From Pleurotus ostreatus/Saccharomyces cerevisiae fusant (taxonomy: Eukaryota > Opisthokonta): a stretch of 12,466 nucleotides of DNA. The stretch is from contig JAMQCK010001061.1 of the NCBI GenBank assembly GCA_024196135.1, positions 1 through 12,466 on the forward strand, written 5' to 3'. Every line of letters begins with the position of its first letter. The first letter of the stretch is position 1. Positions 1 through 7,964 of this stretch are shown piece after piece. The notes beneath the pieces are model-generated. The model had not been told where the DNA came from. It searched no databases and worked only from the letters and a program-made list of their open reading frames with translations. The translations under genes and the position numbers were made by a program.

Positions 1-397
1 GAGGAGGACGCGGAGTACATCGTGGGCAAGGCGATCCGCGACGGCGTGATCGACGCGAAGATCGTGCACGACAAGGGCTGGATGGAGTGCGTCGGGCAGA
101 AGACGGGGTACGGGCCGGAGGTGGGGGAGGCGTTTCAAAGGCGGATTGCGTATTGCTTGGAGCTGCATAATCAGAGTGTGAAGGTGAGTTGGAGGGCGGG
201 AATAGTTCCCTCTGCTTCGAGGTCGGGGAAGTGTGGGAGGACAATGCTGACGATGATTGTAGGCCATGCGGTACCCGCTTAATGCGCATAGGAAGGAGTT
301 GCAGGCGGCGGAGGGCGCGCGCGAGCGCGAGAAGGAGCTGGCCAAGGAAATCCAGGAGGGTGACCTGGATGAAGATGATATGGAGGGTGACTTCTAA
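1..397 (+). CDS. RPN3: 26S proteasome regulatory subunit Rpn3 (PSMD3), C-terminal part
   Basis: Non-ATPase lid subunit of the 19S regulatory particle. It is a PCI-domain scaffold needed for degradation of ubiquitinated proteins in nucleus and cytosol. Only the 3' end is present: exon 1-183 (open at the window edge), intron 184-262 (79 nt, donor GTGAGT, acceptor TGTAG, phase 0), exon 263-397 with stop TAA at 395-397. The frame begins EEDAEYIVGKAIRDGVIDAK, the conserved end of the PCI winged helix, then reads LELHNQSVK, spliced to AMRYPLNAHR. This matches the family hallmark (…DIHNMSVKAMRFP… in animal PSMD3). It ends in the usual charged tail (EREKELAKEI, then an acidic DLDEDDMEGDF). Spliced, the visible part is 105 residues. 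The neighbour on the other strand ends 69 nt downstream, so the 3' UTRs probably overlap. Family identity is very likely; only the C terminus can be judged. Confidence 0.95.
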
Positions 398-466
398 TTT
401 TGTGTGTATATAGTCGACAGCAACATGCGACGATGACTTCCTCCCTGCCCAAACCTTTCCATAATG

Positions 467-2362
467 TTATTGACCCATCGCCATCTTCTGTTCTTCGGCG
501 AGCTGTCGTAGCGCTGCAATCGACACGGAGCTGGCGGCCTCGATGATCACCTCGACGCCGTGAACCCACTGCACTCCTGCATGAACTTCCACCGCGCCTT
601 CCTCAAGGGCTGCCGGCGTCCTACTTCGACAGCACCGCTTTCGGTGTCGACGAACTTGACGAAGTAACGCGTGTGCTCGGTGATCGTGCTCTCGATGGCC
701 ACTGACCCATTCTCGGTAGCCACCGTCCGCTTCTCGCTGACCACCGTCCCCTTCTCCTTCTCCTTCCCAATGAACGCTGCGACTTCGAGGAGCGTGCAGA
801 ACTTGAAGGGTCCGAGAGGCAAATACATCAGAGACGCACATAATTTGGCGGTATTGGCATCGTTGGTGCACGTCAGGCGGTGTCTACCAGCGAACCAGTG
901 CATCTCTTGACATTCGGACGAGCAGTAGAATGCGGCGGCGCAGCTGCACATGCTCAATCTGTTTCTCTTGCTCGCGCGCGTTGCGTCCGATTCCGAGCAC
1001 TGGTTGAAGAGTCAGACGCTGATCACAATCGCATAATTGAGCACTGACCTTAAAATTAGAGCAACCCTGCCCCTGCAGCGACTTCAGACGACGTTTGAAC
1101 AGCGTGTACCGCGAGTTGAGGAGCCTAAGGCGGTCTGCCGTAGTGCGTATGCTCGGCCATACCTCCTCCGATGCTGGACGAAATATCGGCTCCAGAAGGG
1201 CTGGCCTCTTTCTGAAGACGCTCAACAGGCTCGGCCAAATCAGTGCGGGTGTGATGACGCCGTTGAGCCAGCGGTCGGCGTATGTGTGCCACTTCTCGCC
1301 CTCAATCGCGTCTGGTGCGGGCAGTATATGTTGCAGGCGAATGGTGGCCGCAAGGAAGCCGGCCTTGGCGGCTTCAAGCAGCTCGTCGTTGTCCTCGCGA
1401 GATCGGATCAGGAATTCCAATAAAAGCAGGGTGAGCTGGATGATCAGGCGCTCGGTAGATCGTAAGCCAGGTTGCGTGAGTCGTTGTGGCGACCTAGCCT
1501 CGGGAATTGCGGCCAACAGAGTTTCGACCAAAAACGATATACCAGAAGTGCGTCGGAATGAGAGTTGCATTGGCGTAATCAAAGGCTCCTTGGCAAGTAG
1601 ATCGTACAACATGAAGTACGAGCTTTTGAAGAGGTCGTTGTACGGCAGTCGCTGATCTAGAAGCCAGCGTAAACGGACGAAGACGGCGCGTATAAGAGCA
1701 CCCCGATGTCGCTTCTCGTGACGCAGAATGTCGTACATCCAATGGTCGGTGTGTTCGTTTTTGGCGAGAAAAGTTCAGAGCTTATGCATGAGGCGAAGCA
1801 ACGGCTCTGCGAGATCCGCGTGGCCCTCCTGTGGATGTGGCCAATCGTAGGTGAGAACCGACAAGAGAACTTCGCGGAAGCGAGGTTGCGCGAGGCAAGC
1901 ACTTTCCCCTGTCGGTGTATCGAGTAGAGGGACCATCGTCTTCATGAGCATCCTATATCGAACAAATGAGGAAATGGCGACAGTCCCATCCGGCTCCAAT
2001 GGGTATTCGGCGCGCTCGGATCGGTCTTCGTCAAGGCCTCTGACGTTCCCTTCGCCAGGTAGCAGGAAGAGTGCCCAGCGCCATGCATTTGGGAATTGGC
2101 GGAGGATAGCTTTGAGATATCCGCGTCCAGAATAGGTCACCGCACTGCAGAGGTGGCCATAAAGTCTCCAAGCCTGTATTGCTTGAGAGATGGATTGTGC
2201 GCTGTGCGCGTCCAAGGGTGGCGTTGGGATCCTAGAGGGATCAAGTCGAGAGATAAATTCCTTCACGCGCGGATGTTTGAAGATATTCGCACGAAGGGGT
2301 TGGCCGTTGCCGCTGTGAGCTTCGAGGAAGTCGACAAAGTCCTTTTCAAACGAGCTGACCAT
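467..2362 (-). pseudogene. MYND-type zinc-finger protein with one in-frame stop
   Basis: Three coding segments: 2362-1049, 999-625 and 568-467, separated by introns 1048-1000 (49 nt, donor GTCAGT, branch CTGAC, acceptor CCAG) and 624-569 (56 nt, donor GTAGGA, acceptor TGCAG). Spliced, they give 596 codons. Residues 1-430 are a helical, unrecognised region (for example WRLYGHLCSAVTYSGRGYLK and LLAKEPLITPMQLSFRRTSG). The MYND finger follows, across intron 1: GCSNFK|CSESDATR, then SMCSCAAAFYCSSECQEMHW and HRLTC. About 110 residues come after it, ending HGVEVIIEAAS…EEQKMAMGQ. MYND fingers are protein-interaction modules. Codon 196 is TGA (1777-1775), between LLRLMHKL and TFLAKNEHTDHW. No credible donor lies just upstream, and sequence on both sides reads as good protein. 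It may be a recent pseudogene, a sequencing or consensus error, or a nonsense allele. The ATG at 2362 has A at -3. Without the stop it would be an ordinary gene. Confidence 0.75.
1775..1777 (-). other. In-frame TGA inside the MYND gene
   Basis: Reading the minus strand, CTC TGA ACT falls in the same frame as the 195 codons upstream and the 242 codons downstream of the first exon. The next base is A, so it does not match the common CUA-type readthrough context. The first downstream ATG is at 1738. Confidence 0.85.
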
Positions 2363-2374
2363 GTTGGTAGCGTC

Positions 2375-2498
2375 CTGGTTTACGATAAGTACGCATATCA
2401 GTTCAAGGGCGAGTACACATGCGAGATGGAAGGATACCTAAAGGTAGGCACGAGTTCTCGCGCGAACGCAAGCTGGACGGCGCTTGTTGGCGTATATA
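2375..2498 (-). promoter_or_regulatory. Promoter and possible 5' UTR intron of the MYND gene
   Basis: A TATATA core lies at 2493-2498 on the minus strand, about 130 nt upstream of the ATG. An intron-like segment, 2437-2375 (63 nt, donor GTATCC, branch-like CTGAT, acceptor ACCAG), would be removed from the leader. That leaves a short 5' UTR ending GGACGCTACCAAC before the ATG. This is inferred from motifs only. Confidence 0.35.
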
Positions 2499-2941
2499 TG
2501 GGTAAACTGCTTCAATAATTGTAAACTAGAGCGATGGCTGATGGGGTTGGGCATACCAAATGGCAGTCTTTATATTGCCTTACCCCTTCTAGAAATGAAG
2601 GAGGACCTGCGAGTACACGTCGAAAGGCCGATGGTGACGGAGGGAAGGAAGGGTTGATTTACCCCGAATGGAAAATTACTGATATCCACGTGATCTCGGT
2701 TCGGCAGTTTCCGGAGATTGTCTATGTTTGTCGGAGTCGACGCGCTCATTCGCGAAGTCCGTCTAGGCGGAAGAGACAGTACAGGTTGTGCCATGCTGAC
2801 GGTTCTTATAAGGAGGATACGCATAGACTCGAAGATGTAATTGAAGGGAAGTATTATATGGATCTACGTGGCGGCAGAGGATGAAGGACGTTTTAGTGGC
2901 GGCCTACAACATATATAAGAGAAAGCCATTGAGTGCACATC
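2499..2941. other. Intergenic stretch without a supportable gene
   Basis: This lies between the MYND promoter and the stop of array gene A. A plus-strand open frame of 116 codons (2534-2884) is low complexity in places (Arg/Ser/Gly) and has no recognised motif or splice context. An ATATATAAG stretch near 2911-2920 could be a TATA-like or 3' UTR AT-rich element. Nothing else was seen. Confidence 0.5.
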
Positions 2942-3428
2942 TCAGTGGCACCATTTCCTCCTCGTCTCCCCCATGGCACTCGGGCATTCAGCTCTACTGT
3001 GGCTAGCACTCTTGCACGCGCTGCACATATGCAATCGCGGGCATCGGCCGTTCTGACATCTTCCCTTCTCAAAGTCGGGGCAGATTGGTCGGGCGCCCTT
3101 GGTGCCCTTACCCGTCGCGGCATTGACCTCACTACGCCCACGAAGGGTCATGGGGCGAATCGACCTACACTGGAGGTGAGCGTTCGTCGAACAAAGAGAG
3201 ATACACGACCACGTACGCGTCGTCCCGCTCGGTTTCAGGGTCGGATGTGACAGAAGAGACTTCCGTTCTTGCCTTTTCGGCGTCTATCCTCGAGTCCACT
3301 GACGAGAGCCGCAGGCAGCGCCTGATAGCTCTGTGCCATGCGTCAGATACTATCCAACAGTCAATGAGCTGAAAAACGTACACTCGGGAACGCCTGTAGA
3401 CGTCGCGGATGCTTGAGAAGAGCTGCAT
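2942..3428 (-). CDS. Array gene A: small double zinc-finger protein (CCCH plus CCHC), 127 aa
   Basis: Exons 3428-3382, 3330-3217 and 3164-2942; introns 3381-3331 (51 nt, GTACGT…ACAG) and 3216-3165 (52 nt, GTACGT…GTAG), both phase 2; stop TGA 2942-2944. The protein starts MQLFSSIRDVYRRSRVAIRR. An acidic/Ser linker follows (VSSVTSDPETERDDA), then SIRPMTLRGRS and a GKGTKGA basic stretch. The finger pair is ICPDFEKGRCQNGRCPRLH (C-x8-C-x4-C-x3-H) followed by MCSACKSASHSRAECP (C-x2-C-x4-H-x4-C). The tail is METRRK-like and ends WCH. CCCH fingers and CCHC knuckles usually bind RNA or ssDNA, so a nucleic-acid-binding role is inferred. Intron 1 contains no stop and is a multiple of 3, so an unspliced N terminus would also translate; intron placement rests on agreement with genes B-D. 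Its linker is the shortest of the four. Confidence 0.78.
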
Positions 3429-3483
3429 GCTGAGCGCTGAGGGGCGATTCTGTTTGGGAGTCAAAGGGACTTAGCTAGCGGTC

Positions 3484-3491
3484 TTTTATAT
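3484..3491 (-). promoter_or_regulatory. TATA box of array gene A
   Basis: ATATAAAA on the minus strand, 56 nt upstream of the gene A ATG. The three sister genes have TATA-like motifs at similar distances. Confidence 0.5.
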
Positions 3492-3679
3492 GTCGCGTCG
3501 AGAGTCGGCGTCGGGGCGCTGCAGTCGGGGCTGGAGGTCGGACGGCGACCTGTGCGTACCGACATACGCGATGAGTGTGAGCCGTACTAGGGTCGCTATC
3601 GCAGGCGCATTGCGATCGCTGCACTGAATGGCGGGGTGCCGCCCGGCGTCAGGTGCGGAACTCAGAATCGATATCATTC

Positions 3680-4241
3680 GTCTTCGTCATCGCGCTGGCT
3701 ATGATAGAAGGCTTCGCGGCGTCAAAAGACGGCGCGGCGAGGTCGGATACCGACACGAGAAGAGGCGGGATTCATTCATGATGAAGCAAAATTGCGCGAG
3801 TTAGAGGGTGAGAGCCGTGGGTCGCCATACCCGACGCTTCACGAGGCCAGCTCAGTCTGAACATTGAGAGCGTAGAGCAACGTGTGTTCCCAACCTCTGA
3901 AGGCGTGAGTAGGTCTTGAGAGAGCTCTGACTGATCACCACTCATCGCATTTACAGGGATATCCCACAGCTATTCGCGATCACGAGCGCGCGAAGGGAAA
4001 GCTGTCGTCTCGTTCGCAACGTCGGAGGCAGCGCTCATGCGATGACGCGCCGCCGCTAACTTCGCATGCAGGTAACGGCGACGTGAGCAGGGAGGCTTCC
4101 GCGCCTTGATGGTGGGAATAGGTATTCAGTAAGCTGCGTAACGAGGCTATTCATTTCATTAAGAAGAAGCGCGATAGCCAGATTGAGTTCGTGCTATGGT
4201 GGTCGGCCAGAGAAGACGTTCAGGCGGCGGAGGTCAGCTGA
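3680..4241 (+). pseudogene. Unit 1 remnant of a possible divergent partner gene
   Basis: No intact gene could be built, but coding-like pieces line up by eye with the next interval. 3703-3735 reads DRRLRGVKRRR, resembling TKSDLRVAVKRK at 5708-5743. 4131-4241 reads KLRNEAIHFIKKKRDSQIEF and continues to VQAAEVS and a stop, resembling the last open segment of the next interval (LVRREKMGIIQKERD). A well-formed intron-like segment, 3905-3956 (GTGAGT, CTGAC, TTTACAG), and an acceptor ATTCAG just before 4130 lie between them. In-frame stops (for example TAG near 3802) break the chain unless further introns exist. It could be a fast-evolving intact gene whose exons were not resolved, or a decayed one. 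Confidence 0.35.
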
Positions 4242-4603
4242 TTGAATCGGTGTGGAGAACCTCGAGGGAGTTCACATAAAGGAGAGGAAAATACGACAGG
4301 GTCATCCTCGTGAAGTTAAGACTGAAGACACGGACTTGGTAGCGCTCGGGTCTTGAAGGTGGAACTAGATGGTGGTGGTAGGAGGGAAGCGCGTCGCATG
4401 GATCAAGCCGGTCATCGGCCGGCCAGAGCTCGGCATCCTCCGAGGGCTCCCCGTGGACAAGAACATTTCCGTTGACATACAAATTATGTCTTTTCACATA
4501 CTTTACAAGTACATAAGAGGTAGATCATCGAACGAGAAAGACGGCGTATCAGAGTTTGCACAATACACAAGCCGAACGTTGTCGCCTTTTGCCGACCAGC
4601 ACA
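4242..4603. other. 3' flank of array gene B
   Basis: No convincing gene. A minus-strand frame of 87 codons (4234-4497) has no recognised motif and lies where the 3' UTR of gene B would run. AT-rich sequence near 4480-4515 could hold the gene B polyadenylation site. Confidence 0.4.
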
Positions 4604-5086
4604 CTACCGCCGCCTGCCGCAGATCACTCTTGAGTGGCGATCCCTACACACCGCGCACCGGTGCTCCAATTGACACCGCGTGTTATGGCACCCCGCCTGC
4701 GAGTTGAAGGCGGGGCAGATGGGCCTTCCGCCTTGTCTTCCGCCTTGGCCACCGACCGCTCCTGGGTAATTTCTGCCGCGAAAGCGGGGCGTCCTATGTT
4801 GCGATCAGATTAATGTGCGAAGAGAAGAGGAGGTCGAGGCACGTACCCGTCAGCCCCATCAGCTTCGGCGTCAGAGCTTCCCCCGTCCGACTGAGTGCTC
4901 TCCGTCGCGCTACGATGCGCGACGAGCGAGTCCGGTCGGGAGGCCTCGTCTGGGGCCGGAGCGCCTGTGAGACGCCCGAAAGCGCCGTGAATGTTTCTAA
5001 CTGCAGTCCTAGAGGCCCGTTTAGTACGAGTGATGAAAGAGGTCATGAAAGACTTACTCTACGAAGGATAGAAGGGTACTGAACAT
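4604..5086 (-). CDS. Array gene B: small double zinc-finger protein (CCCH plus CCHC), 126 aa
   Basis: Exons 5086-5058, 5008-4847 and 4793-4604; introns 5057-5009 (49 nt, GTAAGT, branch TACTAAAC, acceptor CTAG) and 4846-4794 (53 nt, GTACGT…ATAG), both phase 2; stop TAG 4604-4606. The 29-nt first exon gives MFSTLLSFVE, joined to TAVRNIHGAFGRL. The linker carries STQSDGGSSDAEADGADG. After intron 2 come TPRFRGRN, a Gly-rich basic stretch (VGGQGGRQGGR), ICPAFNSQAGCHNTRCQLEH (C-x8-C-x4-C-x3-H) and RCAVCRDRHSRVIC (C-x2-C-x3-H-x4-C, one residue shorter than a canonical knuckle), ending GRRR. All zinc ligands are present, so it looks functional despite short raw open frames. Function unknown; nucleic-acid binding is inferred from the finger types. 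Confidence 0.82.
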
Positions 5087-5127
5087 GGGTTTGGGTTGAT
5101 TCTGGAGCTCCCGCTGGGTATGTGTGT

Positions 5128-5135
5128 ATTATATA
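5128..5135 (-). promoter_or_regulatory. TATA box of array gene B
   Basis: TATATAAT on the minus strand, 42 nt upstream of the gene B ATG, inside GGGTATATAATACACAC. Confidence 0.55.
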
Positions 5136-5349
5136 CCCGGAGACGGGAAAACGGTATTCAGTAGACCACAGCCTACCAACACCACCCTAGTAAACCATTA
5201 TCAATGTGGAAGCCCGTCGTACACACCTCCAAAGAAGTCCCGCGGCAGCGCCTTGGTTTGAGTTGTTGGTCCCGCCCACAATGAGGCAGGGTGCTGAAAG
5301 CAAATGCTTCACAGCACGGAAGATTTGCTGATGGTGGCAATGGACCTCT

Positions 5350-6014
5350 GCCAACAGTAATCACGGACTAGAGACGCTCTCATCGCCATCCCATTGTACA
5401 CTTTGCTTCGACGACGCAAAACGAAGGCGAAGGTGTACCATCTAAAGGCTGACACCACATAGCGTATCGCCTGTTGTTGTATTGTTAGCCATCGACCTGG
5501 CAGAAGATCCGTCGTACCCTACGGAGAATCTCAAAGGCCGAGCGCGCGCTCGCCGCCTGCATCCGCTCTGGGTCACTCCTCGCGTTGGCGCCAAGGGCGG
5601 TCGAATTTGGGCGTCGCGGCGGAAATCAGGCTTGTACAGGAAAAGAATTTCAGGATGCAAAAGGGGGCTGGACGAAAGGCGAAGTCGAGTGATCCATGCC
5701 TGCGAGAACGAAGTCTGATTTGCGCGTGGCCGTAAAACGGAAGCACGTGCCTCGGCAAGATCCGAAGCGCGTTGTCACAGTCAAGTCACGGACACTACAC
5801 GATGAACGAAGTGGGGAAATCTTCACAGCTCACGGGCGCTCTCTCTTACCTATCTACGACCCCGGCACTGGAACAGCACTTAGTGAGGCGCGAAAAGATG
5901 GGGATTATCCAGAAGGAGCGCGATAAACCGGATTCGCGCCAAGCAATCGGTCAGAGAAGATCGGAAGGCGGCCAAGGTCAGCTGGTGTGGTTGGGGCAGG
6001 AGATAGCAAAATAA
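5350..6014 (+). pseudogene. Unit 2 remnant of a possible divergent partner gene
   Basis: Pieces shared with unit 3 at nearly the same distance from the zinc gene start. (i) 5378-5395 reads SHRHPI, against SHRRPI at 7116-7133, followed in both by a donor-like GAAG|GTG or GAAG|GTA and a CCATCTAAAG-CTGA-ACC block (5439-5458 and 7177-7197). (ii) The frame through 5491-5590 reads AIDLAEDPS then ENLKGRARARRLHPLWV, against AIERPKAS and ANINVRARTPALLPLVV. (iii) TKSDLRVAVKRK at 5708-5743, against TRSDLRSAIKRRK at 7457-7495. (iv) The terminal frame 5877-6014 reads HLVRREKMGIIQKERD and ends GQEIAK. A TAG falls just before piece (i), and several frame changes are not explained by obvious introns, so decay is more likely than an intact gene. 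No family was recognised. Confidence 0.4.
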
Positions 6015-6312
6015 GCACCGTGGCGTCGAGAGGATGGCTGGGTATCAGCAGAATTGGCCTCGAGCACGAGAGACGCGGAGGTAATTGATAGATTGGCTTT
6101 CCAGCGATTTCCAGGGAAATAAGATACATCGTAGCATCACAAACAGCGTAAGCCACGAGATAATAGCAGACAAGCGAAACAAGGACCGTGGAGTGACTGT
6201 CCTCTATGTTGGATAATTCGATGGACAGAAGGGATAGCCAAGGATGTCACGGGTCCGGACGTGTTACAAGCCCATTGAGGTATGCAAAACCAACGCGGTT
6301 CTTGACACACGA

Positions 6313-6833
6313 CTATGACCGCGCTCCCTGCTGCTTTTTGTCGCAGCCCAACACCGAGTGCTTGCTGTAGCAGAGGTTACAGATGTGATCCTCCATGCAC
6401 TTCGGTGCATTGCATCCCTTCTTCGAGTTGAATGCAGCGCAGATAGATTTGCCCTTCTTCTTGTCGGTCTTCTTCTTTCCTGGACCACCCACGAGTCCAA
6501 TTGTGCCCTTACCGCGAAAGCGGGGAGACCTTCATACGCATTCAGTCAGTGAGAAGATCGGAGGAAGAGGTCGAAGATGCGTACCCGTCAGAACCGTCAG
6601 ACTCGGGCTCAGAGTCACTGGCGCCCCCTTCAGATTGCGTGGTGTTTGTCCTGCTGCGCTTCCGGACGAGGAACGAGGGGGTGGACGCGTTGTCTGTCGT
6701 CTGGGCGGCGGAAGTAGCCTCGACAATTCCAAAGCGCTCTAGCACGGTACTGCGAACGTGTCAGGTGTAAGACGTGAGGGATGTCGAAGAATACGCACTG
6801 TACGAGCGCATAAAGGGTGGTGGCGAACGGCAT
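6313..6833 (-). CDS. Array gene C: small double zinc-finger protein (CCCH plus CCHC), 138 aa
   Basis: Exons 6833-6799, 6749-6585 and 6529-6313; introns 6798-6750 (49 nt, GTGCGT, branch CTGAC, acceptor GCAG) and 6584-6530 (55 nt, GTACGC, branch CTGAC, acceptor GAAG), both phase 2; stop TAG 6313-6315. The protein begins MPFATTLYALVH|TVLERFG. The linker TTQSEGGASDSEPESDGSDG is closely related to that of gene B (TQSDGGSSDAEADGADG). After intron 2 come SPRFRGKGTIG, a Lys-rich stretch (GKKKTDKKKGK), ICAAFNSKKGCNAPKCMEDH (C-x8-C-x4-C-x3-H) and ICNLCYSKHSVLGC (C-x2-C-x3-H-x4-C), ending DKKQQGARS. Genes B and C share the shorter knuckle spacing and the linker, which suggests they are the most recent duplicates. 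It probably binds nucleic acid; no direct evidence. Confidence 0.82.
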
Positions 6834-6877
6834 GGTTGGGGTTCAGTGGGGTGTGCTGTTGAGGGCTCAAAGCTCAG

Positions 6878-6887
6878 TCTTATATGT
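6878..6887 (-). promoter_or_regulatory. TATA-like element of array gene C
   Basis: ACATATAAGA on the minus strand, about 45-55 nt upstream of the gene C ATG. The position matches the TATA boxes of genes A and B. Confidence 0.45.
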
Positions 6888-7076
6888 GCCCCTCACAGCC
6901 CACACACCGCCTACTCAACAGCAAATCCTAGTAACCTTTTTCGCAGGTGCGCTGTCGATTACAGCCATTAGACGGCTTGCAGCGCTTTTGAATGTGTGCC
7001 GCTGATAACGAACCTAGGAAAGAGGTAAGCGGCACAGGACTGGCACTGAAGAAAGAGCGCGCACGCATCGGATAAA

Positions 7077-7811
7077 ATGGCACGTTTGACAGTGGTCAGT
7101 GCGGATGAATACTGCTCGCATCGCCGCCCGATCAAGGAGGAGGGTCAAACAACGGGACGCCGAAGGTAGAGGTGATCCATCTAAAGACTGATACCGAGAG
7201 ATAGCCTGCCGCCCACCATCTAATCGGCTATCGAGAGACCAAAAGCCTCCTTGCACTCGGCGAATATCAACGTCCGAGCGCGGACTCCCGCCTTGCTGCC
7301 GCTCGTGGTCTCTGACCTCTCACGATAGCGCAGAGACAAATCGTAGGACGCGCTCGTCGTGATGCGTGAGTCACAAGGTCGCCTGAGTCGCGCGTTGAGA
7401 GTACCTTTTCAGGCTGCACGAGTGGCTAACATGAGCGGGATCGAGGCAGTGGCAAAACGCGGTCTGATCTGAGATCGGCCATAAAACGGCGGAAGCAAAA
7501 TTATCTCGGCATTCTCCGATTCCCATGCGCTGTCACGGCTGGTCACAGAAATCAGCACGAGCTCGTCGCCGTGCACTTGCCGTGCACGATGCGCAATTCA
7601 GAAGATGTTCAAGGCACACGAGCGTGCACGTACAATTGAGGTAGCGATACAGCAGCTCATGAAAACCGACGATCGTGAAGCGTGGTATACGAGGAGTGTT
7701 CCGTTCAAGTCCAGGGTCGAAGCCAGAGGTCGTATGCGAAGCGTGTCCGAGGCCGTGTACAAGCGTATGCACGTGAAGGGAAAAGATGTATGTACTGGGG
7801 GTGATGTATAA
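7077..7811 (+). pseudogene. Unit 3 remnant of a possible divergent partner gene
   Basis: An ATG at 7077 opens MARLTVVSADEYCSHRRPIK and runs to a donor-like GAAG|GTAGAG near 7166, aligned with unit 2. Further pieces are AIERPKAS…ANINVRARTPALLPLVV (about 7229-7310) and TRSDLRSAIKRRK (7457-7495). The latter is preceded by a good branch/acceptor pair (GGCTAAC, then GAGGCAG|T at 7449). Another donor-like GTGAGT lies at 7366 with acceptor TTTTCAG at 7413. A separate frame stays open from about 7486 to 7811 (KMFKAHERARTIEVAIQQL), loosely like the final pieces of units 1 and 2. Frames do not join without stops in the reading made here. Distances from the zinc gene start match unit 2 closely: piece TKSD/TRSD lies 622 and 624 nt from the ATGs of B and C. 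Confidence 0.4.
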
Positions 7812-7964
7812 GGATTGATAAAGACAAGATAGGCATGAGGACGAGATGCGACATAAGGAGAGTTCCGATGGGGATGCGTTATAGGTTACGGCAGGCATGA
7901 GTCCATGAGCTCTTTAGATCCCCAGATATGCAGTGCAAGAAGCGCACCGCCCCCGATAAGCCAC

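Noticed and set aside
1095..1655. Plus-strand frame of 186 codons
   Set aside because: It lies entirely antisense to the MYND gene coding exon, whose frame shows real protein features.
2534..2884. Plus-strand frame of 116 codons between the MYND gene and array gene A
   Set aside because: No recognised motif, no promoter or intron context, patchy Arg/Ser/Gly composition, and it lies in the expected promoter of the MYND gene.
3165..3464. Gene A as an unspliced 99-codon protein
   Set aside because: The frame runs through a good intron (GTACGT…ACAG) and ends before the zinc fingers. Splicing gives the same architecture and intron phases as the three sister genes.
4234..4497. Minus-strand frame of 87 codons downstream of gene B
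   Set aside because: No motif, no counterpart seen downstream of genes C or D, and it lies in the likely 3' UTR of gene B.
7533..7898. Minus-strand Cys/Leu-rich frame of 121 codons downstream of gene D
   Set aside because: Cysteines do not form a spaced zinc pattern like the array genes, and it sits in the gene D 3' flank opposite the partner-gene remnant.
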